Shown here in pieces: positions 25,646 to 33,989 of a stretch of DNA of 57,089 bases. The number at the start of each line of letters is the position of its first letter. Positions within the stretch are counted from its first letter, which is position 1. The notes under the pieces were generated by a model. It was not told where the DNA came from. It searched no databases and was given only the letters and a program-made list of their open reading frames with translations. The translations under genes were made by a program, and so were the position numbers. Source of the DNA: an uncultured Oscillospiraceae bacterium (GTDB taxonomy: Bacteria > Bacillota > Clostridia > Oscillospirales > Acutalibacteraceae); assembly GCA_900547445.1 (NCBI GenBank), contig URGJ01000007.1, positions 1 to 57,089 on the forward strand. The letters run 5' to 3'.

Positions 25646-26012
25646 TAAATGCTGTTTCAAAAATTAATGCTCTCTGAACAAAAACGTTCAAAGAGCATTT
25701 TGTAGCAATGTGCTTTTTTCTTGTGCGTCACAAATCTTTTACGCCATTTCTACTCCATTTTCGCAGGGAGTTATATTTTTTCGGTTTCTTGAAAACAGCA
25801 GTATCTATGGGGTTTTATAAGCAATTATCGATTTTTATGGAGTTATGAAAATCGGCTCGTGAATTACCATACCAAGCTTCATTACAATCTTCCTTTTTGA
25901 AAATGATTACATCAATTATTAATTATAAATCGTCAGAACAATATTATCAATGAAAAGTTGTAAATTAATTTAATTATAAAAAAAGACCTGCACATTTGTA
26001 CAGGTCTGAATG
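25646..26012. other. Right flank of the mobile element up to the 5S gene
   Basis: No gene. It holds a strong hairpin (AATGCTCTCTGAAC 25666-25679 with GTTCAAAGAGCATT 25686-25699, one mismatch, followed on the plus strand by TTTTGT), a small ACTCC/GGAGT inverted repeat near 25750-25770, and A/T-rich sequence. The missing second half of the SASP gene was looked for here and not found, so the right end of the element is undefined. Confidence 0.6.
25984..26007 (-). terminator. Terminator of the 5S rRNA gene
   Basis: AGACCTG (25984-25990) pairs with CAGGTCT (26001-26007); the minus strand continues with a run of seven T. Directly downstream of 5S. Confidence 0.9.
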
Positions 26013-26127
26013 TTGGCATCTACTTATTTTTCCGGGCAGCTTCCCGCCGAGTATCTTCAGCGCAAGCGAGCTTAACTTCCGTGTTCGGTATGGGAACGGG
26101 TGGACCCTCGCCGCAATCAACACCAAC
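26013..26127 (-). rRNA. rrf: Solitary 5S ribosomal RNA
   Basis: The minus strand has the 5S core CCGTTCCCATACCGAACAC and GGAAGTTAAGC and complementary ends (TTGGTG with the 3' TGCCAA). Length about 115. No 16S or 23S is adjacent; it has its own promoter (26160-26188) and terminator (25984-26007). Confidence 0.96.
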
Positions 26128-26159
26128 TGTTTTTTATCTGTCTTACCGACAGCTTTGTT

Positions 26160-26188
26160 ATTATAACACCCTTATATCGATTTGTCAA
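26160..26188 (-). promoter_or_regulatory. Consensus sigma-A promoter of the 5S gene
   Basis: Minus strand TTGACA (26183-26188), 17-base spacer, TATAAT (26160-26165). A small CTGTC-GGTAA-GACAG hairpin lies between promoter and 5S. Confidence 0.9.
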
Positions 26189-26257
26189 GCATTTTTTTAA
26201 AAATCTTTTGCACACTTGTAGCGTTACAATTAATTTAAGGTTTTTCAAGATTTAATA

Positions 26258-26286
26258 TTTACACGGCGCGAAAAAAGTGGTATTAT
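26258..26286 (+). promoter_or_regulatory. Promoter of the PFOR gene
   Basis: TTTACA (26258-26263), 17-base spacer, TATTAT (26281-26286), about 70 bases before the start codon. Confidence 0.75.
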
Positions 26287-26359
26287 GTTATTTGTATGGG
26301 ACTATTAAAGATGAATGCTTATAAGCGTCTCATGAATTTTATTACAGGAGGAATTTTCA

Positions 26360-29300
26360 ATGGCCAGAAAATTCAAGACCATGGACGGTAACAACGCCGC
26401 GGCTCATGTTGCCTATGCGTTTACCGAAGTAGCCGGAATTTATCCGATTACACCGTCCAGTCCTATGGCGGACTATGTTGATCAGTGGTCTGCTCAGGGA
26501 CTTAAAAACATTTTCGGCACAACCGTAAAGGTTGCCGAAATGCAGTCCGAGGCAGGTGCCGCGGGTACTGTTCACGGCTCTTTGGCAGCCGGTGCTTTAA
26601 CCACCACCTTCACCGCCTCTCAGGGACTTTTACTTATGATTCCGAACATGTACAAAATTGCGGGCGAATTGCTTCCCTGCGTTTTCCACGTTTCGGCACG
26701 CTGCGTGGCTTCTCACGCGCTTAACATTTTCGGCGACCACTCCGACGTATACGCCTGCCGTCAGACAGGCTTCGCAATGCTTGCCGAGACCAACCCGCAG
26801 GAGGTTATGGACTTAGCTCCCGTAGCTCACTTGGCTTCCATCGAGGGCAGAGTGCCGTTTATCAACTTCTTTGACGGCTTCCGCACCTCCCACGAAATTC
26901 AGAAAATTCAGGTATGGGATTACGAGGATCTTAAGGAAATGTGCGATATGGACGCGGTTGACGCCTTCAGAAAGCGCGCCCTTAACCCCGAGCATCCCGT
27001 AATGCGCGGTTCTCACGAGAACGGCGATATCTTCTTCCAGCACCGCGAGGCCTGCAACAAGTACTATGACGCTATGCCCGCGATTGTTGAGAAGTATATG
27101 GACAAGATCAACAGCAAAATCGGCACCGATTACAAGCTGTTCAACTACTACGGCGCACCCGACGCCGAGCGTGTTATCGTAGCAATGGGCTCTATCTGCG
27201 ACGTTGCGGAGGAGGTTATCGACTACTTGACCGCTAAGGGCGAGAAGGTAGGTCTTGTAAAGGTTCGCCTTTACCGTCCGTTCAGCGCCGAAAGACTTGC
27301 CGAGGCTATCCCCGCTACCGCTAAGAAGGTTGCCGTTCTTGACAGAACTAAGGAGCCCGGCGCGTTAGGCGAGCCCCTTTACCTCGATGTTGTAGCCGCT
27401 CTTGCCGCTACCGGCAGAAAGGTTGATACGGTTGTAGGCGGTCGTTACGGCTTAGGCTCTAAGGACACACCGCCCTCAAGCGTATTCGCTGTATATAAGG
27501 AACTTCTTAAGGACGCTCCCAAGCACAACTTCACCCTCGGTATCACCGATGATGTTACCGATTTGTCTCTCGCTGAAGAGCCCGCTCCCAACACCGCGGC
27601 AGAGGGTACTATCGAGTGCAAGTTCTGGGGGCTTGGCGGCGACGGTACTGTCGGCGCAAACAAGGACTCTATCAAGATTATCGGCGACCATACCGACAAG
27701 TATGTTCAGGCATACTTCCAGTATGACTCTAAGAAGACAGGCGGTATCACCGTATCCCACCTGCGCTTTGGCGACAAGCCGATTAAGAGCCCCTACTACA
27801 TCAACAAGGCGGACTTCGTTGCCTGCCACAACCCGTCCTATGTAATCAAGGGCTACAAGATGGTAAACGATGTAAAGCCGGGCGGCGTATTCCTTATCAA
27901 CTGCCAGTGGACAGCTGATGAGCTTAACACTCATATGCCGGCTGAGGCTAAGCGTTACATAGCCAAAAACAACATTCAGCTTTACACCGTTAACGCTATC
28001 GATATTGCCGCCGAAATCGGTCTCGGCAAGCGTACAAATACCGTTCTTCAGTCCGCTTTCTTCTCACTTTCCAAGGTTCTCCCCGAGGAAGAGGCTATCG
28101 GCTATATGAAGGAGAAAGCCCAGAAGTTTATGAAGAAAGGTAAAGAAATCGTCGAGATGAACGAGAAGGCAATCGACGCAGGCGCTACCGCCTATGTTAA
28201 GATTGACGTTCCCGCCGACTGGGCTGACGCTGTGGACAACACCTCTGCCGTAAAGGAAGAGGGTCCCGCTAAGCTTGTCAAGATGGTTGACGATATTATG
28301 AAGCCGGTAGGTCTTATGAACGGTGATTCTCTCCCCGTATCCGTATTTATGGACCACGCCGACGGTACCTTTGAGCAGGGCGCTTCGGCTTACGAGAAGC
28401 GCGGCGTTGCGGTTATGGTTCCCGAGTGGAATCCCGAGACCTGCGCTAAGTGTAACAAGTGCGCCTTCGTTTGCCCCCACGCTACAATCCGTCCCTTCGT
28501 GCTCACCGCCGAGGAGGTTGCGGCTGCTCCGGCTACATTAAAGAAGGCTCCCAAGCCCTTCCTTAAGACGGACTACACCTATGCTTTGACCGTTTCTCCC
28601 CTTGACTGTATGGGCTGCGGCGTGTGCGTAGGCGTATGCCCCACCAATTCACTCAAGATGGTTTCTCAGGAGTCACAGCTTGTAGAGCAAGCTTCCTTCG
28701 ATTACTGCGTTGCCAAGGTCGCCGAGAAGAAGGATGTTGCTACAGACGCAAACGTTATTACTTCACAGTTCAAAAAGCCGTTGCTTGAATTCTCAGGCTC
28801 CTGCGCGGGCTGTGCGGAGACCTCTTATGCACGCCTTATCACCCAGCTCTTCGGTGACAGAATGTATGTTTCCAACGCTACAGGCTGTTCTTCAATCTGG
28901 GGCGGACCTGCCGCTACATCACCCTACACCACCAATGCTAAGGGTCAGGGCCCCGCTTGGGCTAACTCCCTCTTTGAGGACAACGCCGAGCACGGCTACG
29001 GTATGTATTTAGGTCAGAAGGCTATCCGCGACCGTCTTATCGATGATGTTAAGCAGATTGCCACTTCCGACAAGGCGGACGAGGCTGTTAAGGCGGCTGC
29101 CGAGGAATATCTCGCAACCGTAGACAACGGCGCTAAGAACACCGCCGCTTCCGAGGCGCTTGTTGCCGCACTTGAAAAGCAAGGCGCAAACTGCCCCGTA
29201 TGCAAGGATGTTCTTGATAATAAAGAATTCCTTAATAAGAAGTCTGTATGGATCTTCGGCGGCGACGGCTGGGCTTACGATATCGGCTTTGGCGGCGTTG

Positions 29301-29902
29301 ACCACGTTCTCGCTCAGGGCAACGATGTAAACATTATGGTATTCGATACTGAGGTTTACTCCAACACCGGCGGTCAGGCTTCTAAGGCATCCAACATCGG
29401 TCAGGTTGCTCAGTTCGCGGCGGCAGGTAAGGCTATCGCCAAGAAGAGCCTTGCCGAGATAGCTATGTCCTATGGCTACATCTATGTAGCTCAGATTGCT
29501 ATGGGCGCTGATATGAACCAGACCTTAAAGGCTCTTAAAGAGGCTGAGGCTTATCCGGGTCCGTCCCTTGTAATCGGATACGCTCCCTGCGAGATGCACT
29601 CGATTAAGGGCGGTATGGTTAACTGCCAGAAGGAAATGAAGAAGGCTGTTGACTGCGGCTACTGGGATATGTTCCGTTACAATCCCGCTCTCAAGGCAGA
29701 GGGCAAGAATCCCTTCGCGCTTGACAGCAAGCCCGCAACCGCTGACTATAAGGACTTCATCATGGGCGAGGCTCGTTACTCCTCACTCACACGTTCCTTC
29801 CCCGACCGCGCTGAACAGCTCTTCGACAAGGCCGCCGAGACCGCAAAGGCTCGCCGCGCTCACCTCGAGAAGCTGGTTAAGCTCTACGGCACCGAAGAAT
29901 AA
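26360..29902 (+). CDS. nifJ: Pyruvate:ferredoxin (flavodoxin) oxidoreductase
   Basis: Single-chain PFOR of 1180 residues, the normal length, converting pyruvate and CoA to acetyl-CoA and CO2 with reduced ferredoxin. Domain order is visible: the N-terminal transketolase-like region (GIYPITPSSPMADY), the CoA-side domain, two 4Fe-4S motifs (CAKCNKCAFVCP near 695 and CMGCGVCVGVCP near 750), the proximal cluster CAGCAETSY near 812, and the TPP part (GGDGWAYDIGFGG near 967, DTEVYSNTGGQASKA). The ATG follows AGGAGG. Its codons are unusually uniform, as expected for a very highly expressed gene. The key entry to fermentation in this anaerobe; single-gene transcript. Confidence 0.97.
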   Translation: MARKFKTMDGNNAAAHVAYAFTEVAGIYPITPSSPMADYVDQWSAQGLKNIFGTTVKVAEMQSEAGAAGTVHGSLAAGALTTTFTASQGLLLMIPNMYKIAGELLPCVFHVSARCVASHALNIFGDHSDVYACRQTGFAMLAETNPQEVMDLAPVAHLASIEGRVPFINFFDGFRTSHEIQKIQVWDYEDLKEMCDMDAVDAFRKRALNPEHPVMRGSHENGDIFFQHREACNKYYDAMPAIVEKYMDKINSKIGTDYKLFNYYGAPDAERVIVAMGSICDVAEEVIDYLTAKGEKVGLVKVRLYRPFSAERLAEAIPATAKKVAVLDRTKEPGALGEPLYLDVVAALAATGRKVDTVVGGRYGLGSKDTPPSSVFAVYKELLKDAPKHNFTLGITDDVTDLSLAEEPAPNTAAEGTIECKFWGLGGDGTVGANKDSIKIIGDHTDKYVQAYFQYDSKKTGGITVSHLRFGDKPIKSPYYINKADFVACHNPSYVIKGYKMVNDVKPGGVFLINCQWTADELNTHMPAEAKRYIAKNNIQLYTVNAIDIAAEIGLGKRTNTVLQSAFFSLSKVLPEEEAIGYMKEKAQKFMKKGKEIVEMNEKAIDAGATAYVKIDVPADWADAVDNTSAVKEEGPAKLVKMVDDIMKPVGLMNGDSLPVSVFMDHADGTFEQGASAYEKRGVAVMVPEWNPETCAKCNKCAFVCPHATIRPFVLTAEEVAAAPATLKKAPKPFLKTDYTYALTVSPLDCMGCGVCVGVCPTNSLKMVSQESQLVEQASFDYCVAKVAEKKDVATDANVITSQFKKPLLEFSGSCAGCAETSYARLITQLFGDRMYVSNATGCSSIWGGPAATSPYTTNAKGQGPAWANSLFEDNAEHGYGMYLGQKAIRDRLIDDVKQIATSDKADEAVKAAAEEYLATVDNGAKNTAASEALVAALEKQGANCPVCKDVLDNKEFLNKKSVWIFGGDGWAYDIGFGGVDHVLAQGNDVNIMVFDTEVYSNTGGQASKASNIGQVAQFAAAGKAIAKKSLAEIAMSYGYIYVAQIAMGADMNQTLKALKEAEAYPGPSLVIGYAPCEMHSIKGGMVNCQKEMKKAVDCGYWDMFRYNPALKAEGKNPFALDSKPATADYKDFIMGEARYSSLTRSFPDRAEQLFDKAAETAKARRAHLEKLVKLYGTEE

Positions 29903-29932
29903 TCGGAATATTAAGCACATCGCTTAGATAAC

Positions 29933-29969
29933 ATTGAAGCCTCCGACTTTTTTAGTCAGAGGCTTCAAT
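29933..29969 (+). terminator. PFOR terminator
   Basis: ATTGAAGCCTC-CGACT pairs with AGTCA-GAGGCTTCAAT around a TTTTT loop. Confidence 0.85.
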
Positions 29970-29975
29970 TAATAT

Positions 29976-30020
29976 AAAGAGCACGAAAAGACAAAATTTT
30001 AAGTCTTTCCGTGCTCTTTT
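29976..30020 (-). terminator. Terminator of the rpmH-jag operon
   Basis: AAAGAGCACG and an inner AAAGAC pair with GTCTTT and CGTGCTCTTT around an AT loop; sits just past the jag stop. Confidence 0.85.
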
Positions 30021-30025
30021 GGTTA

Positions 30026-30985
30026 TTAGTTTATTTTTCCGTAAAGAGGCATATCCCCGTCACGCTTGGGTTCTCTTGCGGGAACGTCAGAGACAGTTCT
30101 TTGCGGCGCGCGTCTGCGCGAATTGCCGTCGCGCCTGCCGTTTTCTCTCTTCGGGGGACGTATATCCCCGCCCTCAACCGCGATAACAACTCGCCGTGCG
30201 CTTCCCTCGCCGAAGGAGTTTGAAACCACGCCGTCAATGCTCTGAACAGCAGTATGGATAATCCTGCGCTCGTAAGGATTCATCGGCTCAAGGCTACGGC
30301 TTTTGCCTGTTTTAAGCACCTGCTCCGATACGCGCTTTGCAAGGCTTTTAAGCGCCTCCTCGCGCTTTTCGCGGTAGTTCCCGATATTTATTGCTACCTT
30401 GTAATACCCGCCGCCGTTGTTTGCGGCAAGACCTGTAAGATACTGTATAGAGTCAAGGGTTTCGCCCCTGTGACCTATAACTGTGCCAAGTCCCTTGCCG
30501 TCAAGCTCAATAAGGGCGGCGTTTTCCTTCTCAGCAACCTTAATTTTAAGCTCGGTACAGCCGAGACCTTCAAGTATTGTATTAAGATACGCAATTGCCT
30601 TTCCTGCTTTAGAATCGGCAGGGATTTCCGAAGCGTCCTTTGGTTCGCCGTATCCGTCGTGTATATCATACTTTTTCGGCTGTGCAGCCGAAGTGTCAGA
30701 CTTGCTCTGCTGTTTTGCGTCTTCCGTCTTCTGCGGTTCCGATTTATTTTCTTTTTTCGGTGCCTTTGGAGCGTTTTTTTTCTGCGCCTTGGGTTTTTCG
30801 TCGGGAATTTCCGTAAACACCCTTACCTGCGCCTGTCGTCCGCCGAAAAGTCCCAAAGTCTTTTTCTTAGGTGTTGCAATGACCTCAAACTGAATATCCG
30901 CTTCCTCTGAAACGTTCAATTCAGCAATTGCGTTTTCCTTTGCCTCGGCTATTGTGCTGCCGAAGCCTATTGCCTCTTTAATCAA
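30026..30985 (-). CDS. jag: RNA-binding protein Jag/KhpB (SpoIIIJ-associated)
   Basis: 319 residues: the Jag-N domain (EAIGFGSTIAEAKENAIAEL, KKKTLGLFGGRQAQVRVF), a low-complexity Lys/Gln/Pro/Ser-rich linker, a KH domain (GTVIGHRGETLDSIQYLTGL) and an R3H domain (LEPMNPYERRIIHTAVQ). The start is a TTG with AAGGAGG eight bases before it. KhpB binds RNA, with KhpA in many Firmicutes, and affects cell elongation and sporulation. It follows yidC by about 20 bases. Usually mnmE follows; here a terminator and PFOR do. Confidence 0.93.
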   Translation of the reverse strand: MIKEAIGFGSTIAEAKENAIAELNVSEEADIQFEVIATPKKKTLGLFGGRQAQVRVFTEIPDEKPKAQKKNAPKAPKKENKSEPQKTEDAKQQSKSDTSAAQPKKYDIHDGYGEPKDASEIPADSKAGKAIAYLNTILEGLGCTELKIKVAEKENAALIELDGKGLGTVIGHRGETLDSIQYLTGLAANNGGGYYKVAINIGNYREKREEALKSLAKRVSEQVLKTGKSRSLEPMNPYERRIIHTAVQSIDGVVSNSFGEGSARRVVIAVEGGDIRPPKRENGRRDGNSRRRAPQRTVSDVPAREPKRDGDMPLYGKIN

Positions 30986-31007
30986 GAGATAACCTCCTTA
31001 TCCTTTT

Positions 31008-31937
31008 TTATTCGGCATTTTCGCCGTTAATCTTTGCTTGATTAATCTTTTTAATTTGAGTCTCCTCAAAATCACATTCTTTATTTAACTCCTTAAGCCG
31101 TTCGCGGGAGAGCATTTTATGCGGTCCGTAGAACTGCTGAACGCCAAGCTGAATAAAGCCGCCGATAAGCGAGGAACACGCCCAGTAGAAGGTAACTCCT
31201 CCCGGCAGAGTAAAGCCGATAAACAGCGATATTAAGGGCATAGTAAGCATCATACCCATCATATTAGGCGCGTCGGGATTAATCTTTTTCTGCATTAACG
31301 TGGAAAGCACACTTGTGAGCATCTGAGCTAAAAACGCTATAATCGGCATTACCCATATGAGCTGTGCGTCATTGAAAATATCAAAGGAGAATTTCGGGGT
31401 CTGTGTAAGGTTAATTCCAAAGAAATTGAAATTTAAGGTTCCGAGCTTATTCGCGATTTCGGGAATATTAAGACTTCCGCTGCGCACAGCCTCGATAATC
31501 TGAAGCTCGCCTCGTGCGTTCGCAGCAATGCCTAATTGCTTTGACGCTTCGGATATTGTTGCCGAGTCTATGTGCAAAAGGTAGGTCAGCGGCGACATAA
31601 TGAGCCAGTAAATGCTCAGCATAATCACCATACGGAGAACCATCGGCAGACAGCCGCCCGACATAGAGACATTTTCCTCTTGATACAGCTGCTGCATAGC
31701 CTCGCTGTATTTCTGCTTATCGTCGCCGTAACGCTTCTTAAGCTCATCAAGCTTGGGTTTAATCCTTGTCTGTTGAACGGAGGATTTCTGACTCTTAATA
31801 CTAAGCGGTATAAACGCAAGATTTGCAAGAAGTGTGAAAACAAAAACAGAGGCGGCGAAATTTCCGCCGAAAATTCCGGCTAAAAACTCAAGCACCCAGC
31901 CGAGAGGTATATTGATAATATTAAATATTGTTTGCAT
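31008..31937 (-). CDS. yidC: Membrane protein insertase YidC/SpoIIIJ/OxaA
   Basis: 309-residue Gram-positive-type insertase with about five membrane segments (LGWVLEFLAGIFGGNFAASV, then the 60KD_IMP core with the MSGGCLPMVLRMVIMLSIYW region and GVTFYWACSSLIGGFIQLGV). No lipobox Cys is obvious. Expected to insert membrane proteins with or without Sec. Located between yidD and jag as usual. Confidence 0.94.
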   Translation of the reverse strand: MQTIFNIINIPLGWVLEFLAGIFGGNFAASVFVFTLLANLAFIPLSIKSQKSSVQQTRIKPKLDELKKRYGDDKQKYSEAMQQLYQEENVSMSGGCLPMVLRMVIMLSIYWLIMSPLTYLLHIDSATISEASKQLGIAANARGELQIIEAVRSGSLNIPEIANKLGTLNFNFFGINLTQTPKFSFDIFNDAQLIWVMPIIAFLAQMLTSVLSTLMQKKINPDAPNMMGMMLTMPLISLFIGFTLPGGVTFYWACSSLIGGFIQLGVQQFYGPHKMLSRERLKELNKECDFEETQIKKINQAKINGENAE

Positions 31938-32002
31938 CTAAGCACCGTCCATTCGCGCCGCGTGAAGGCGGCAACGGTTATTTTTAATATTGATTTTATA
32001 AA

Positions 32003-32230
32003 TTAATGCCGCGCCTTTTTTTCGGGAACGGGGTCATAGCCGCCCTTGCAGAACGGATTGCACCTTAAAATTCTCCAAATACCGAGCGCCGTCCCGACAA
32101 TTGCCCCTCTTTTTTGTATCGCCTCAATCGCGTAGGCGGAGCAGGTAGGGGTAAATCGGCAGCAGGAAATTTTGCGCGGCGAGATGTTTTTCTGATAAAA
32201 TTTAATTATGCTTATCAGCAGCCTGCTCAT
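32003..32230 (-). CDS. yidD: Membrane protein insertion efficiency factor YidD
   Basis: 75-residue YidD with the typical FYQKNISPRKISCCRFTPTC motif and three conserved cysteines, ending CNPFCKGGYDPVPEKK. Overlaps the end of rnpA by 28 bases. Helps YidC-dependent insertion. Confidence 0.95.
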   Translation of the reverse strand: MSRLLISIIKFYQKNISPRKISCCRFTPTCSAYAIEAIQKRGAIVGTALGIWRILRCNPFCKGGYDPVPEKKARH

Positions 32231-32573
32231 TTTCTTTTTTTTCGCTCCATACGCCCGCCGATTTCAACAGCGACTTCATAGACGCCGCGGCGGCTGTGCT
32301 TTTAATGTCAAGTATACGCGTTCTTGCCACTATTACAAAATCGTATCCTGAATTAATATTCGGCAAGCATTCTCTGAACGCGGCGGTGATAACCCGCTTT
32401 GCACGGTTGCGCTTTACCGCGCATCCGAGCTTCTTCCCCGCGGTAATACCTAGGCGTATCCCCCTGCGGTTTTTTACCGCGTAGATTACGAAATAAGGGG
32501 AAACATATGATTTCCCTTTTTTATAAGCGCGGCGGAAGCTGTAATTCTCTTTCAGTTTAATTATACTATTCAT
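32202..32573 (-). CDS. rnpA: Ribonuclease P protein component
   Basis: 123 residues with the family block GITAGKKLGCAVKRNRAKRV and RRAYKKGKS. Partner of rnpB (15.3 kb). It lacks a clear ribosome site. A 14-base tandem duplication places a five-codon mini-ORF directly upstream, overlapping the start as ATGA (see findings). The C-terminal 28 bases overlap yidD. Confidence 0.93.
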   Translation of the reverse strand: MNSIIKLKENYSFRRAYKKGKSYVSPYFVIYAVKNRRGIRLGITAGKKLGCAVKRNRAKRVITAAFRECLPNINSGYDFVIVARTRILDIKSTAAAASMKSLLKSAGVWSEKKENEQAADKHN

Positions 32574-32604
32574 ATTATACTATTCATAGGCTTAATAAAA
32601 GGAA

Positions 32605-32624
32605 AAGCCACATTTAAGTGGCTT
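32605..32624 (-). terminator. Hairpin overlapping the rpmH stop
   Basis: AAGCCAC and GTGGCTT arms (32605-32611 and 32618-32624), followed on the minus strand by TTCCTTTT. It probably reduces transcription into rnpA relative to rpmH. Confidence 0.7.
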
Positions 32625-32758
32625 TAGTATGTCAACTGCTTTCTGCCCTTCGCTCTGCGGCGTGCGAGCACCTTACGGCCGTTAGAGGTTGCCATTCTCT
32701 TTAAAAAGCCATGCTCCTTTTTTCTGTGGAGCTTCTTAGGCTGATATGTCCTTTTCAT
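32624..32758 (-). CDS. rpmH: 50S ribosomal protein L34
   Basis: 44-residue basic protein starting MKRTYQPKKLHRKKEHGFLK, the standard L34, with a perfect AAGGAGG site. First gene of rpmH-rnpA-yidD-yidC-jag. In most bacteria dnaA lies just upstream of rpmH; here manA does. Confidence 0.98.
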   Translation of the reverse strand: MKRTYQPKKLHRKKEHGFLKRMATSNGRKVLARRRAKGRKQLTY

Positions 32759-32845
32759 TTACGAACCCTCCTTATTATACACATTGGCGGTTATGTGGAC
32801 CAAGTTTAAGTCCCGAGAAATTAAGTCATAACCTATCGATTTTAA

Positions 32846-32875
32846 ATTATAACCCAAATTCTATGCATATGTCAA
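32846..32875 (-). promoter_or_regulatory. rpmH operon promoter (sigma-A)
   Basis: Minus strand TTGACA (32870-32875), 18-base spacer, TATAAT (32846-32851). Confidence 0.85.
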
Positions 32876-32911
32876 CAAAAATATTTCTAAATACGCAAAT
32901 TTACAAAAATT

Positions 32912-33868
32912 TTAGACCCTGCTGTATAAAATTTCGGCTTTCCCCGAAATTTTAACCTCAAAATCCGCGGGGATAAAAATACTTCCGCCTTTTTTCGCCG
33001 ATAGAGAGCCGCCGCCCCACGCAATATTAAGCTCGCCGCTAAGCACCAAAAGAGAAATAAAGCTGTCGCGCAGGCAAAGGTCGGTTTCTCCGTCAAGCGA
33101 CAAAAGCTCGGCGGTAAACAAATCGCAGGAGGCAAGCTTTCTTACGCTGCCGAAATTCTCCTTTTTAATTTCTCCGACACTTCCGTAGGGCAAAACGGGC
33201 GGGGTGCGTTTTGTTACCTCAAGCGCCTTTTCAATGTGCAAAGGACGCGGCTTGCCGTCGGCGCCAAGCCTCCCATAATCCGAAACGCGGTAGGTGGTAT
33301 TCGAGTTCTGCTGAACCTCGGCTATAAGTATTCCCTCACCTATCGCGTGTAGCGTACCTGCGGAAATAAAGAAAACATCGCCCTTGTGAACGGGGACATA
33401 ATTGCAGATTTCGGGCAGGGTATTATCCTTAATCCTGCGCTCAAATTCCTCCCTTGAAACCTCGCGGTTAAAGCCGTAAATAAGCTCGGAGCCCTCGTCA
33501 CAGTCGACAACGTACCACATCTCGGTCTTGCCGAACTCGCCCTCGTTCTTAAGAGCGTATTCATCGTCAGGGTGAACCTGAACCGAAAGGCGGTCCTTAG
33601 CGTCGATAAGCTTTATTAAAAGCGGAAAATACGGAAACGCTGCCGCTTTTTCGCCGATAGCCTTATCGCCCCAAAGCTCTATTGCCTCAGCCAAGGTCTT
33701 GCCTGCAAGAGAGCCGTTTGCCACCGTATCCGCGCCGTCCTTATGGCAGGAAAGCACCCATGCCTCGGCGGCTATTTCCTTTTCCGTCTCATAGTTATAT
33801 TCGTTTTTTAGCCTTGTTCCGCCCCAAAGGTAGTCCTTAACAGCGGGCTTTAATAATAACGGATACAT
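32912..33868 (-). CDS. manA: Mannose-6-phosphate isomerase, class I
   Basis: 318-residue Firmicutes-type ManA interconverting mannose-6-P and fructose-6-P. Zinc-binding cupin motifs are visible: QVHPDDEYA, GKTEMWYVVD, HAIGEGILIAEVQQNS. N-terminus MYPLLLKPAVKDYLWGGTRL is typical. Promoter TTGCTA-16-TATAAT at 33900-33927, and it ends just before the rpmH promoter. Confidence 0.95.
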   Translation of the reverse strand: MYPLLLKPAVKDYLWGGTRLKNEYNYETEKEIAAEAWVLSCHKDGADTVANGSLAGKTLAEAIELWGDKAIGEKAAAFPYFPLLIKLIDAKDRLSVQVHPDDEYALKNEGEFGKTEMWYVVDCDEGSELIYGFNREVSREEFERRIKDNTLPEICNYVPVHKGDVFFISAGTLHAIGEGILIAEVQQNSNTTYRVSDYGRLGADGKPRPLHIEKALEVTKRTPPVLPYGSVGEIKKENFGSVRKLASCDLFTAELLSLDGETDLCLRDSFISLLVLSGELNIAWGGGSLSAKKGGSIFIPADFEVKISGKAEILYSRV

Positions 33869-33899
33869 AATTTTTGCTCCTTATATCTCATTTATAATA

Positions 33900-33927
33900 A
33901 TTATACCACATATTTCCAAAATAGCAA
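33900..33927 (-). promoter_or_regulatory. manA promoter
   Basis: Minus strand TTGCTA (33922-33927), 16-base spacer, TATAAT (33900-33905). Back to back with the esterase promoter. Confidence 0.7.
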
Positions 33928-33936
33928 GAAATCTTA

Positions 33937-33965
33937 TTGACACTACGGTTCGTGAGTGCTAATAT
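33937..33965 (+). promoter_or_regulatory. Esterase gene promoter
   Basis: TTGACA (33937-33942), 17-base spacer, TAATAT (33960-33965). Confidence 0.75.
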
Positions 33966-33989
33966 ATGTGAAAAGAGAGGAGAATACCT

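Noticed and set aside
25646..25980. Second half of the SASP gene as an attachment-site partner
   Set aside because: Looked for the SASP C-terminal coding sequence on both strands here and saw none.
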